Notes under the pieces: model-generated
Seen by the model: only the letters and a program-made list of their open reading frames with translations
What the model was told of the DNA's origin: nothing
The model's database searches: none
Made by a program: the position numbers and the translations under genes
Part shown: positions 35,520-46,346 of the stretch, one piece after another
Position numbering within the stretch: the stretch's first letter is position 1
Layout of the letters: every line of letters starts with the position of its first letter
Source: Neolentinus lepideus HHB14362 ss-1
Taxonomy: Eukaryota > Basidiomycota > Agaricomycetes > Gloeophyllales > Gloeophyllaceae
Reading direction: 5' to 3'
Assembly (NCBI GenBank): GCA_001632425.1
Contig: KV425650.1
Location: 17,008-68,605 of the forward strand
Length of the DNA: 51,598 nucleotides

Positions 35520-38500
35520 CAGTGTTGTCAATGACGCAGTAATAACGCGGTTATAACTGTGGGAATGACCAAATGACCAAATGACCATGCAGGCGTCACA
35601 ATGTCTGAGGTAAATACCCTAGGCCTGTAACTAATTAACTAGGTAGATGTAGATGTAGACGTGAATTGGTACAAGTATCAATGGACTGTACTCTCTGAAC
35701 TTTCCTCATCAGCAAGCAAATCATATAGCTCCAACTCCTCGTCAAGTGACCGAATACCGCCATGCCAATAGAAGCCAAGTGTCGCATTCCGCAGAGCAAG
35801 GTCCATATCGTATCGAAAAAGGTCCTTCAGCTGATAACAGGACTTATCAAAAGGCCCAAAAGCTTCATTATCTGGCTCTAACTCTGCTCCTGTATGTTGA
35901 GATTGACCATCTACTTCGTCAGCGGAAGGTGAACCGGGGGTGCTGCTGGCAGTACAGGTAACCCCGGGGGCATCGTCTTCGCCGGATACCTGCTCAAGAA
36001 CACGGCTCAGCGGAATAGCAGGGTCACTGCCACTCTCCTGAGGATCCTCCGGAACAACGGTGGTATCTTGTTTCTTCAGATTAGCTCTTTCGATACGTGC
36101 GCAAAGTGCTCGTGATCCATCATCATCGATGATGCCGAATTTGCGCTTCAAGCACTGCCACGAGCATGAGCCTGCACGCTCGTGCAATCGCTGGATCTGG
36201 CTTTTCACAATGGACATCTTTCGTGCCTTGTCCAGCTCAAGCCGATTGCACACCTTCGTGATAACAAGGCCGAGTTCACTGAATACGTGCTTGGTAGCAA
36301 CAGAGTTTACGATGACAGTGAGAACACGAATAGCCAGTTTGACCAGTGTGTTCCGCCCCTGCCGTGATCCACTGTCGAACATCTTCCAGACTTCAACTAG
36401 ATCGACTTGTCGATTCTGAAAGAATCTCATCAATTGTAGTGCAGCGGGAATACTATAATGTTAGAACTCACTTCTTGAATATATCTCTGCCTTATCTTGT
36501 TGAGCTGCATCCACTCTGGAGAAAATTCCTCATGCCCTGCCAGATAATCCATCCAGGCCTTCCAGAACTCCCAGCCCAGTGGTTCACGAAAAACACGAGA
36601 GTATAGCTTCTCCGCCATATTGTATAAAGCCATGGGTGATAGTGCCGGGTTGGTGGACTTAAATGGCTTATTACGAACATAGGGATTTAGTACCATAGCG
36701 ACGATGAAGCAGTCTTGTTCCACTTTAGCCCATCGAGCCTCGAGACAGGCATGCATATGAGAACGAACTGATAGTTCAATATCTTCACTGTCGAATAAGA
36801 ACCACAGGTAGCCCAAGACCAAAGGAACACTATCCATCCGAGCAGTATCAGATTGGAAAATGTTGGTCGCGATCGCAAGCGGCTCAAGGTGTCGCTTCAT
36901 CCTGGGAATACAGTCATTTGGTGCTTCACACGAGCGACAGACATAAAGACCTACCTTGCTAGATCCACCCAGAAGCCATCACGGTCCTCAATGAACTGCA
37001 AGATTGTCTCTGCCTTCATTCGCAGGTTAGCTCTGTTGCCAGCACATTCAATTAGAAGCTTGCGGTGCTCATTGGCACATGTTCGGAGTGATTTCTGGAC
37101 GGTCAGCAACTGGGTAAAGGACAAATAATGGTATGTCCATCGAGTTAATGCCGGCACGATAAGAGCGAGGGTGTGAACGTCATTTGTGCCATCATGTGGC
37201 TGTAACTGTTCAATACGGAACTTGGAAAGAGCCAGGCTATGGTTATTGAACCACTTGATGACCTCGAGTGCGTTATCAGACGTTCTGACAAATGATACAT
37301 TAAGCTTGAAATAGTCCTTGACAAGAAGATTCATCTGCCAGCCATGAACTATGTCATTATTCGAATTGATTATATGTGATTTTGTTTACCTGGTGACTCC
37401 AGCACGCCAGAGTAAGGATATGGGGCCTCTTCTTTGTGAGCAATTTCCTCATCTTGTTACAATCTCCTCCAGAATCTGTGCACCATCCAACAATTTCAAT
37501 GCCTAGATCCTTCTCGCAATTATCGATATCATCTTCAACCAGTTTGAGCAAATTTTTGGCTGACTTGCACTCGGAGGAGATATCATGCGTGTGGATAAAG
37601 TGTGGCTGCACGGAACATGGGCCTCAGGACCAGATACTGGCTAAAAGGGTTTTTGTACATACCGTTCCCTCAACAGTGATCATGGATGCTTGACACATCA
37701 CCTTTGATACAGTTTTCCAGGCATCTCCGTGCCTGGAGGCAAGTTTTCTGTGGACTTCATGCTTTACAGCACTTTCCACCTTTGCAACTTCAGTGTTGAG
37801 TACTTTTCCACTCAAATCCCTTCGATCTGGGACCCTGGCTAATGGTAGATATGTTGCTATAAATCGATGCAGCTCTGGGTTGTCAGCTGCACTCCATGCT
37901 ATCCCACAAGCAATGAAGAGGCGGCAGAGGTCAGATTTGAACGTCTCCTGCTGCTCTGAAGTCCACTGAGGTCGTGCAAATGTTACTGCAGAAGCCTCGC
38001 TTGACCCTCCAACCCTGCGCCTCTTCGATGCCAGTTCAGGCCAGTCGTGTACTGCAAGATGTGATCCTGAGGCTTGCACTGTGTGCAACGTGAGAGGAGA
38101 GGCTTGCACCATGCGTGACATGAGGGGAGAGACTGTGAGATATGGTGGTACAGATATATATGGAGGTCGATTCCGGGGACTTCACCGTGGTGTCTGATTG
38201 ACAGGCACCGGAATGGATGTAATATTCTCTTCGCTAGCTGTCATTTTAGATGTTTGTTGCTGTTTTGCCCAATCCTTTACACTTTGTGCGACATTTGCAC
38301 AGTTGATGAGATGGTTCCGCATAGTTTTTGGTCTTCCTTCGATGCCGCTGACCTGTTTACGAGCTTTCAACAGGATAGGTTGATGTTAATCTGAAATACA
38401 ACATGTTTCTTACCCTCGACAATAAGCTCTTCATCACTTCGAGCTAGGACACTATAACCTCCACGCTCACGCTCGACAGCTGCCTGTTTCATGTCTTCCA

Positions 38501-38898
38501 CCCGAATGCTCAAGCAGGAAAGGCACCAGGCCATCAAATGATTGTTCTTTGCTGAAGTAGCTGAGTAGCAACTTTTGTCGGAATCAAAGTACTTCCAAAC
38601 TGGATCCTTAGGGCACATGGTGTACAATAAGAACAATGTAAGGTAGATTGCTATGTTCAATTGTCTATTCGACAAGCGGTATCCAAGATTTCGCTAAACG
38701 ACCCCGATTATTAATTGTTTCAGACTTTCAGCCACAATTTCCTATATATAGTAATCCCGAGCACAAATGGTGTATCTTTGACTGCCATCACGACTGACTC
38801 GAGCATCTCTGACCTCGTGGTAAATTTGGCGGCATTAGGTTTTTACATACAACACTGACACATGTGTCATTCAAATGACACTGACCTTGACAACACTG
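35520..38898 (-). mobile_element. hAT superfamily DNA transposon, 3379 bp
   Basis: Perfect 12-bp terminal inverted repeats CAGTGTTGTCAA (35520-35531) and TTGACAACACTG (38887-38898). It is flanked by the 8-bp duplication GAACCAGG and carries a transposase gene on the minus strand. Subterminal motifs include three near-tandem AATGACCA units at 35563-35587 and TGAC-rich sequence near the right end; these could be transposase binding sites. The element lies in a GST exon. It is full length, but its transposase has one in-frame stop. Confidence 0.93.
35678..38618 (-). pseudogene. hAT transposase with one in-frame stop
   Basis: Exons (minus): 38618-38414, 38363-37663, 37605-37390, 37334-36955, 36901-36472, 36415-35678; 890 codons, all phases agree. 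The N-terminus has a BED-like zinc-finger region (VWKYFDSDKSCY, LMAWCLSCL, MRNHLINC). The middle has transposase core pieces (VGWCTDSGGDCNKMRKLL, ILTLACWSHQMNLLVKDYF, TRWTYHYLS). The C-terminus has the hATC dimerisation segment (NTLVKLAIRVLTVIVNSVATKHVFSELG). A TGA at 38182-38184 (QTPR*SPRNRPP) lies in a low-complexity linker; no alternative intron keeps the frame across it. The enzyme is probably inactive, unless a start after the stop gives a protein without the zinc finger. Acts in the nucleus on the element's inverted repeats. Confidence 0.85.
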
Positions 38899-38903
38899 GA
38901 ACC

Positions 38904-39178
38904 TGTTGGAACGAATCACGTGACATTGGGCATCTCGGCCATGCATGTGGACAAGCCACAAGCACCCTCATAGACGCTTAAAGGACATTATAGAATATTC
39001 GAGTATTTCAATTTATTTCATATTAAATGTTATAGTATATTCTATAACATTCTAGCATAACATGTNNNNNNNNNNNNNNNNNNNNNNNNNNNNNNNNNNN
39101 NNNNNNNNNNNNNNNNNNNNNNNNNNNNNNNNNNNNNNNNNNNNNNNNNNNNNNNNNNNNNNNNNTAACCTTTCAATA
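38904..39178 (+). repeat. 5' LTR of Copia element (contains assembly gap)
   Basis: Begins TGTTGGAACG and ends TTTCAATA. 175 sequenced bases match the 3' LTR with two differences at 38927 and 38946 (T here, C in the 3' copy, both at CpG). The Ns at 39066-39165 replace a stretch that is about 72 bp in the 3' LTR. Confidence 0.93.
39066..39165. other. Assembly gap (100 N)
   Basis: Exactly 100 N, a conventional placeholder. Comparison with the intact 3' LTR (247 bp) suggests the true missing length is about 72 bp. Apparent ORFs crossing it are artefacts. Confidence 0.95.
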
Positions 39179-39192
39179 GGTTATGAGCCCAA
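39179..39192 (+). other. Copia primer-binding site
   Basis: GGTTATGAGCCCAA directly follows the 5' LTR. It is complementary to the anticodon stem-loop of initiator tRNA-Met (GGGCUCAUAACC), not to a tRNA 3' end. Drosophila copia is known to prime from a half-tRNA-iMet in this way. Confidence 0.75.
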
Positions 39193-39292
39193 GCGGACTC
39201 TAGGATACAAACTTGCTTACATTTGCAAATCGTTCTCAAGAGCTAATAGCTCACTTATTACATAATCTGTAGCTACCGAGCTAGCGTACACT

Positions 39293-42200
39293 ATGTTGAA
39301 CACTAGCGGCAATATATCTTCGGTATACCGCATTGAGCCACTCCGCGGCGATAATTACGCCACATGGAGTATAAAAATAGCGGATATCCTCACAGATAAT
39401 GACCTGTGGGAACATGTTACCGAAGAAGGTAAATGCCCAGAACCTATCATAGCCGCCGCATCATCAGGGAAGCCGTCGGCAAGCGCCGAACCGAGCAACC
39501 TGGCAGACATCAAGGAATGGAAGGCTAAAGATAGAAAGGCATTATCTGCCATCCATTTGCGGGTCGCTGACTCACATCTAGTGTACGTACGCGGAGCGTC
39601 CACGGCTCGCGAAGCCTGGACAACATTACAAACAATGTTTGAGTCACACGGCCCGATGGGCATTGTAATCGCACGTCAGAAATTCTTCCAAGCACAGTGT
39701 GACGAAAATAGTGACATCGAGGAACACATCAGATCGATGCGAGAATATCAAGATGAGATCCACTGATTGGGTGGCAAAATCATTGATGACGAAGACTTTA
39801 CTATTACATTGCTTATGTCATTACCAGAGTCCTGGAACACGTTTATCCAGTCTATTGATACCGTCGCCCTGAAAACGACGTCATCAGCGCAATTAATAGC
39901 GCGTATACTCGAGGAAGACCACCGCCAGAAGTCCCAGCCCGGAGTTTCAGACTCCGCTCTCCCTGTCCGAGGCAAAGGTTGTTCTTATGCGGGAAATAGT
40001 AATATTATTTGCTATAACTGCAATAAAAAAGGACATACAAAAGATCAATGCTGGGCTAAAGGAGGGGGTAAAGAAGGTCAAAAACCCCAAAGAAAGGGGA
40101 AATCAAATAATACAAATAACAACAAAGCCAACACCACATCCGAAACAGCATTCGCTTTCACAGTCACGGGCGTTTATGAGCAACCGGAACATGCCGCGGT
40201 GGCGCAAGACAAGCGCCCAACGTGGTATGCTGATAATGGTGCCACAATGCACATGACAAATCAGCGGGAATATCTCGCTACCTTTGAAGCATCGCCACCC
40301 GGTGCTTATCTCGATGGCGTAGGCGGCAAATGCGAAGTAACTGGAAAAGGAAATGTCAATTTAGATTTCAAAGTAGGAAAATCGAATATTCCAGTAACGC
40401 TCAAAAACGTTACATATGCACCGAACGCACCGCTAAATTTAATTTCATTATGCCGTGCTGATGAGGGCGGAATGGGCTACACTGGAAACGGCGGAGTTTT
40501 AACCATTACCCATAAAGGGAAGGTAATCGGGATCGGCCGAAGAAATAATGGGCCAGGACAATTATATGCTATGGACTGCACCGTAAATATTCCGAAAAAT
40601 AATTCAGTAAATGCAGCCATAGAATCTGCACGCACGTGGGAAGAGTGGCACCGTGCACTAGCGCACATTCATATGGGTGCCATCAAAAAACTCAAAGATG
40701 CAAAAATGGTCGATGGAATGAATGTTGACCCATCCTCGGAACCTGTTACGCAATGCGAGGCCTGTATTCAAGCCAAACAACATACTGAACCCTTTCCATC
40801 TGAGTCTACAAGTGTTGTTTCAGACATCGGAGAAATTACCGTATCGGATGTCTGGGGTCCTGCCCAGACTATTTCCGTAGAAGGGTATCGGTATTTTCTC
40901 ACGTTTACAGACGTAAAATCACGCCGCACTATGACATATTTTGATGAACATAAATCAGGCACCGTGATCTTGGCTAAATTTAAAGAATACAAGGCATTCG
41001 TAGAAACCCAAACAGGAAACAAATTAAAACGCTTTCGAGCGGACAATGGCGGGGAATTCACAAATCAAGAATTCCAAAAATATTTACAACAAAATGGGAT
41101 AATATTCGAAACCACAGCGCCATACTCACCATCCCAAAATGGCATTGCCGAAAGACTTAATCGCACGCTTGTCGAGCACGCGCACGCAATGCTACTTGCA
41201 AGGAATTTGCCGAAATTCCTATGGGCAGACGCTGTGGCGTATGCAACCTATATTAAGAATAGATCTCCCACGCGCCTGCTTCGCGATATCACGCCTGAAG
41301 AAGCATTTTTTGGCCGCAAACCAAATATAGCAGATTTACGGGAATTTGGCTCAAAATGCTGGGCCCTTGATTCCCAGAAAGTCGGCTGGCAGAAGCTTGA
41401 TCCCAAATCATTACCTGGACTATTTGTGGGAATCGCCGAAAATTCGAAAGCCTATCGCGTTTATTTCCAAAATAAGCGCTTAATATTAAAATCAAGAAAT
41501 CTAATATTCGACCAAGGCACTAAATATACGGAAAACCCTGTTGCACGAGCGCCTCCTTCACGAATTGAGGGGGAGAGCGAAAATAGTGGCAATCCATTGA
41601 AAGAGACACCCTCGGAACCCGTAGACAGCACTGCAGAACAATTGAAATCGGGTACTTCTGACGGAAATAATAATTTAAATATTTCCGAAACTAATTCACA
41701 AACAGAAGTACTACGAAAATCAAGTCGTGTATCTGCTAAGTGCCCATTGATTACAGAAAGGCTAATAACCCTGACCGAAGGAAAGTCTCAGAAGCGTACC
41801 TTGATCGCCAAGCTAGCCACGAGCGCCCACCAGAACAAGCGCCGGCAGATCTGTCCGAGAAGGATGCAACGAACGTCGTATATGTCACAACCGAAGAAGA
41901 TCCGAAATCTTATCAAGAAGCGGAAAATTCCGGAGATTGGCCACAGTGGCTGAAAGCCATGCAAGCCGAAATAAAACAGCTTGAAGAAAATAATACTTGG
42001 AAATTAGTGGATTTACCTCCTGGGTGAAAGCCTGTAGGCTGCAAATGGGTCTACAGAATTAAACGAGATGAAAATAGCAAAATAATTAAATACAAAGCCA
42101 GACTCGTTGCACAAGGATTCACCCAAATCCCCGGAATGGACTATGATGAAACCTTCTCACCTGTCATGCGTCTAGAATCATTACGTACGCTACTTGCCAT

Positions 42201-43524
42201 CGGCACAATCTATGATCTAGAAATGGATCAAATGGATGCTGTCGGAGCGTACCTTAATGGTTACCTAAAAGAAGAAATCTATATGCGGCAACCCGAAGGC
42301 TTCGATGACAGAACCAATTGCATATGTAAGCTTGAGCGTACATTGTACGGACTCAAGCAAGCAGGCCGCGAATGGAATTTATTATTAGATGAATTCCTAA
42401 TTATGAGCGGCTGGCAGCGCGTATGTGCAGACCCATGCATTTATGTTCGGAAAAGTCCGAACAATGTGGCATATATTGCCATACATGTCGATGACCTCAC
42501 TATTATGGCCAAAACCCGTGACATCATAAACCAAATAAAAATAGAACTTTCATCAAAGTTCAAAATGACGGATTTAGGGCCTATCAAACACATTGTGGGG
42601 CTAGAAATAATATGGGACCGCCCAAATAAAACACTTAAATTATCGCAAAAAGCATACATCGATGGGGTACTCAAGAAATTTAATATGGCCAACAGCCACC
42701 CGGTCGCCACACCGCTTGACCCAAATGTCAAGTTAGAGCGCGTGCCTGACAGAAGCTGTCACCCAGAAATGGAACATGTACCTTATCGGGAAGCGATCGG
42801 GAAGCTCATGTATGCCATGATTGGCACAAGGCCGGACATTGCCTATGCAGTCCAGACCCTAAGCCAATTCGCATCAAACCCTGCGCCGGCCCACTGGACC
42901 GCTGTTAAGCGCATACTCCGGTACCTAAAAGGAACCCGAGACTTTGTACTCGAATACAGGGGGAGCAACCCTAAAATAGTGATCACCGGATATTCTGATG
43001 CTGATTGGGGATCAGACACAAATGACAGAAAATCCATATCTGGTAATACATTTATTCTAGGAACTGGAGCCATCACATGCGCGTCAAAGAAGCAACGCAC
43101 GGTGGCGCTGTCAAGCATGGAAGCAGAATACACAGCCACCGCCACTGCCACAAGTCAGGCAGTGTGGCTGCGATCCCTGCTCACTGAGTTGGGGTACCCG
43201 CAAATAGATCCAACCCATATCGGGGTAGACAATCAATCCGCGATAGCACTCGCGAAAAACTCGGTAAATCATGGCCGAGCGAAGCACATCGATATAAAAT
43301 ATCATTTTATTCGAGATAAAATACAGTCTAACGACATTTACGTATCCTACTGCGCTATGGATGTCAATACGGCTGATATATTTACCAAAGCGCTTCCTCG
43401 ACCAAAATTCGAAGCTTTCCGCGAAGCACTCGGTATGTCCGAGCTGAGGGGGAGTGTTGGAACGAATCACGTGACATCGGGCATCTCGGCCATGCACGTG
43501 GACAAGCCACAAGCACCCTCATAG
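39293..43524 (+). pseudogene. Copia gag-pol polyprotein, disrupted
   Basis: Start ATG 39293. Gag (UBN2-type, GDNYATWSIKIADIL) leads to a CCHC zinc knuckle CYNCNKKGHTKDQC (40010-40051). Protease follows with WYADNGAT (catalytic Asp at 40232; Asn replaces the usual Ser/Thr of D-S/T-G), then pre-integrase and integrase with Asp in VSDVWGP, RADNGGEF and Glu in GIAERLNRT. RT has HVDDLTIM (about 42485) and RNase H has GYSDADWGSD and TADIFTKALPRP. The frame continues into the 3' LTR. Breaks: TGA at 39764-39766, a frameshift between about 41700 and 41830, and TGA at 42025-42027. The two stops sit where the family usually has Arg and are one transition from CGA. Product would form virus-like particles and integrate cDNA. 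Confidence 0.92.
43446..43454 (+). other. Polypurine tract of Copia element
   Basis: GAGGGGGAG ends one base before the 3' LTR (TGTTGG at 43455), the expected plus-strand primer position. It overlaps the end of the RNase H reading frame. Confidence 0.85.
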
Positions 43525-43701
43525 ACGCTTAAAGGACATTATAGAATATTCGAGTATTTCAATTTATTTCATATTAAATGTTATAGTATATTCTATAACA
43601 TTCTAGCATAACATGTACGAATAGTATATAAGAAGCGCCCGAGTAGCGGGCACCTACTTAAATTAATCCTTTGACTATATTCAGCCGTTAACCTTTCAAT
43701 A
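43455..43701 (+). repeat. 3' LTR of Copia element
   Basis: 247 bp, complete, TGTTGG...TTTCAATA. It contains a TATA-like stretch (GTATATAAG near 43624) and a downstream region corresponding to the promoter/R area. The pol frame runs into its first 70 bp. Confidence 0.93.
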
Positions 43702-44237
43702 GAACCAGGCAGCCTGGCCGAAGTAGGGACCCTGCCCAGAAGCCTGGAAGAGGAGCCACTGGAGCTGCTTGTACTACGAAGAACAAGAAGTGAGAGAGTG
43801 AAGTAAAATGTAAGCAGTAATCCTTGCCTTGTCATCCTCCGTGCTCGCGCTAAACTTGCGCTCCGTATCATACTTGTCGGCGAGATAGGCAAGGATGGCG
43901 TTCGACTCCCAGAGTACGAAGTCGTCGTTGCTTCAGAGGGTCTGCGCGGTCAAATTCGATATATAAAAATCGAACACAATATAGCCGCGTACGCGTGGTC
44001 GATGATTGTAGGGATACGACCGTTCGGGTTGAGGTCGATATTTGGGGACGCCTTTTGCTCCTCCATGCCAAAGTCCAAGTAGATCGACTCATACGTCAGG
44101 CCGAGCTCGGTCAGCGACCTTCCACCCGCTGGGTACGACCTAACATCGCAGAACATGATTAATCGAGCACGGTAGCGGAGTGAGATGGTGGAGCACACCG
44201 TGTGGGTGTATAGAGTGAACTGCTTTCTGTGAGACAT

Positions 44238-45217
44238 TGTCGAGGTGCGTCGAGGCTATGGGCTGGAATTCCTGCGTAGATGCGTGCCCTGCTGTCTGGC
44301 CGTTGCTAATGTCTGCCAACCTTAAATACAGCTCCCTAGGACATATCTTGTGAAGGTGTCCACTATGACATTGTATCTTTGACTCAGAAATATGCCACTG
44401 GATCCAGGTGATTCACGTTGTTACTGAGGTTCGCGGGCGGCTTCAAGTTGGGAAGATGACAGAATACCCGTACGGTCGGCGATCATCAAGGCGACCTCTG
44501 GTGTGCCAGAATGTAATTATACATGTTAGCGACACAATACACGAGATCATTAATCGAACGTTGCCCGCATCGCAGCAAGAATGCTAGAATAGAGCAGGGC
44601 TCGAGATACGTTCGCGATGCCATCGGCCTTAAGAACTGACTAAGCGACTGGTAGACTGAGGTCAGATTTGCACCTGCAACCACACGAGGCCTTAGTATAA
44701 GGATGCTTCTAGGATCCACAAGTTCTTCCCTTAAGAGACAGACATGCGGTCGAAAAACGGTCAAGTTCAAGGGTGTCGCCCATGTCTCGTGATCGTGACA
44801 TGCAACATTACGCGTGACGCAATGTGCACGTGACGTTTAACCAGTCGTATTTGCACCAGGGTGCAGCATTACAGAATGTGTTTGTGGCAGTGTAGGATGC
44901 GTATCGTATGCCAGATCACTTCCAAATACAGCCTATGATGATGCGGTGACCGTGTGAATACATCGCACAGCAGCCTTCGCAGGATTTCCAGTTAGGAAGG
45001 AGGATTACCTGAAATGGTGTGGCATCAGGATCGACGAGAGCTAATGTCGATCACAGCTTCGAAATTGTTACCACGGATGCCTTTCTGTACCGCAATATAA
45101 ACGTCATAAATCGGTGGGTGTGACATCGACGCGAAGATGACGACTCCTTGTCCTCACCTATATAAAGGGGGCACTATTCGCATTGACATACCATGATTCG
45201 TCCCTCCAGCACTCAGA
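44238..45217. promoter_or_regulatory. Divergent upstream region (GST / esterase)
   Basis: 980 bp between the GST start and the esterase start. A clear TATA box TATATAAA lies at 45159-45166, 52-59 bp before the esterase ATG. No other recognised feature; the minus ORF 44486-44770 is not gene-like. Confidence 0.6.
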
Positions 45218-46346
45218 ATGTCGGTCGATAAAGTGGTTACTACTGCTCACCTGCCACACAGCATCCGTCGCGCTACTCTCAATCCCGAGATTAAAGGCTT
45301 CTTGCAGTCCAACAAGCTGACCTTGGGAGGGAAGGAGCCCTTCACCGACGAGCGACGACACCACACCGAAGTACTTGCAGTTCCGCCTCCCGCAAACCTT
45401 CAGCATGTCCGCGTCGAGCCCCTGATCCTTCCCGGACCTGTCGGAGATATGAACGTGCGTTGCTACCATCCTTCGGACCGGTCCACAGGGCAGGCCAAGG
45501 GGAAAGGCGCCGCGTTGATATATATCCACGGAGGAGGGTGGACGGTCGGTAGTCTTCCAGAGTTCGATACCTTCTTCAGGATTATGGCGGAGGAGGGAGG
45601 AATACAGGTGTATGCGCTGGAGTATCGTCTCGCGCCCGAATGGAAGGTGCGTGTCCGTCTACGCAGCGTACGTCTAGAGGTCCTTGCGATGATGACCGCA
45701 CCAGTATCCGACGCAATTGCACGAAGTCGAGGCGACGCTGAGATGGTTACACTCGAATGCGTCCGAACGAGGTGTCGATCCGAATCGCATCGCCGTCGGC
45801 GGAGATAGCGCAGGTGGGAACATGACAGCCGTGACCGCCCTACGTATGCGGGAGATGAACGGACCGAAGATCGCTCTGCAGCTGTTGGTGTATCCCGAAT
45901 GCAAAGTCCCGTTCGAGACGCTGGCCGGTGCTGAGAACTGTACCGGCTTGTACCTAGAGACTCAGGGAGTCTTGCTCTTCGCCTGGAATATGCTGCCTCA
46001 AGGTGCGATCGATCTTGTCCCGTCATGAGATGCCTAATCAGCAGCATGACGCCGTTCAGGGAAGAACCACACGGACTACGACATTACGCCCTTGCTGGCA
46101 GATAAGACCCTGACGAATGGACACAAGAATTTGCCCAAAGCGTTTATCATTACCAATGGTTTCGATCCCCTGCGCGATACCGGCTTCGAGTATGCGAAGA
46201 AACTGAAGGAGGCTGGGAACGAGGTCTTGTACGTGAATCACGAAGACTTGACGCATGGCTTTATCCAGTTTACGAAGTGGAGCAAGAGAGCCATGGATGA
46301 GACCGTCGAGATGGCCAGAGTTGTTGGACGGGAGTTGGGAGCTTGA
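45218..46346 (+). CDS. HSL-type alpha/beta hydrolase (esterase/lipase, family IV)
   Basis: Exons: 45218-45646, 45705-46002, 46060-46346; 337 residues, phases agree. Motifs of the hormone-sensitive-lipase group: HGGGW (104-108, oxyanion hole), YRLAPE, GGDSAGGN with nucleophile Ser178, TNGFDPLRD with Asp278 and DLTHGF with His308. Hydrolyses short-chain carboxyl esters by family; the natural substrate is unknown. No signal peptide, so probably cytosolic. Exon 2 begins YPTQLHEVEATLRWL, which fixes the acceptor at 45704. A TATA box lies 52 bp upstream. It diverges from the broken GST gene; both families act in detoxification, but a shared role is only a guess. Confidence 0.92.

Larger units (their letters stand above)
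38904..43701 (+). mobile_element. Ty1/Copia LTR retrotransposon
   Basis: Flanked by the 5-bp duplication GAACC (38899-38903 and 43702-43706), which lies inside the right-hand target duplication of the hAT element. It has two LTRs, a primer-binding site, gag-pol in the order gag, zinc knuckle, protease, integrase, RT, RNase H, and a polypurine tract. Integrase before RT defines Copia. LTRs differ at 2 of 175 comparable positions, so insertion is young. Pol carries two stops and one frameshift, so this copy is defective. Total length includes a 100-base gap in the 5' LTR. Confidence 0.95.
35100..44237 (-). pseudogene. Ure2p-like glutathione S-transferase, split by nested transposons
   Basis: Start ATG 44237. 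Exons (minus): 44237-44199, 44139-43993, 43930-43828, 43773-43702, then, beyond two insertions, 35519-35492, 35439 onward to the stop at 35100. N-terminal pieces: FTLYTH, TELGLTYESIYLDFGMEE, LNPNGRIPTIIDH, NDDFVLWESNAILAYLADKY and QGPYFGQAAW. C-terminal pieces: FSYRHAEK, IPSAIERYQNKVELFL, GELAKREWLIGGKYSVVDL and HVHAWLQKMLGRPAI. These are the thioredoxin-fold and helical domains of a fungal GST. The conserved QAAWFS motif is cut exactly at the target duplication. A frameshift near 44115 (GWKVA and TELGLTYES lie in different frames) and an unclear last donor near 35320 also break it. One intron (43827-43774) is GC-AG. Confidence 0.88.

Noticed and set aside
39042..39265. ORFs crossing the run of N
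   Set aside because: They are produced by the assembly gap inside the 5' LTR.
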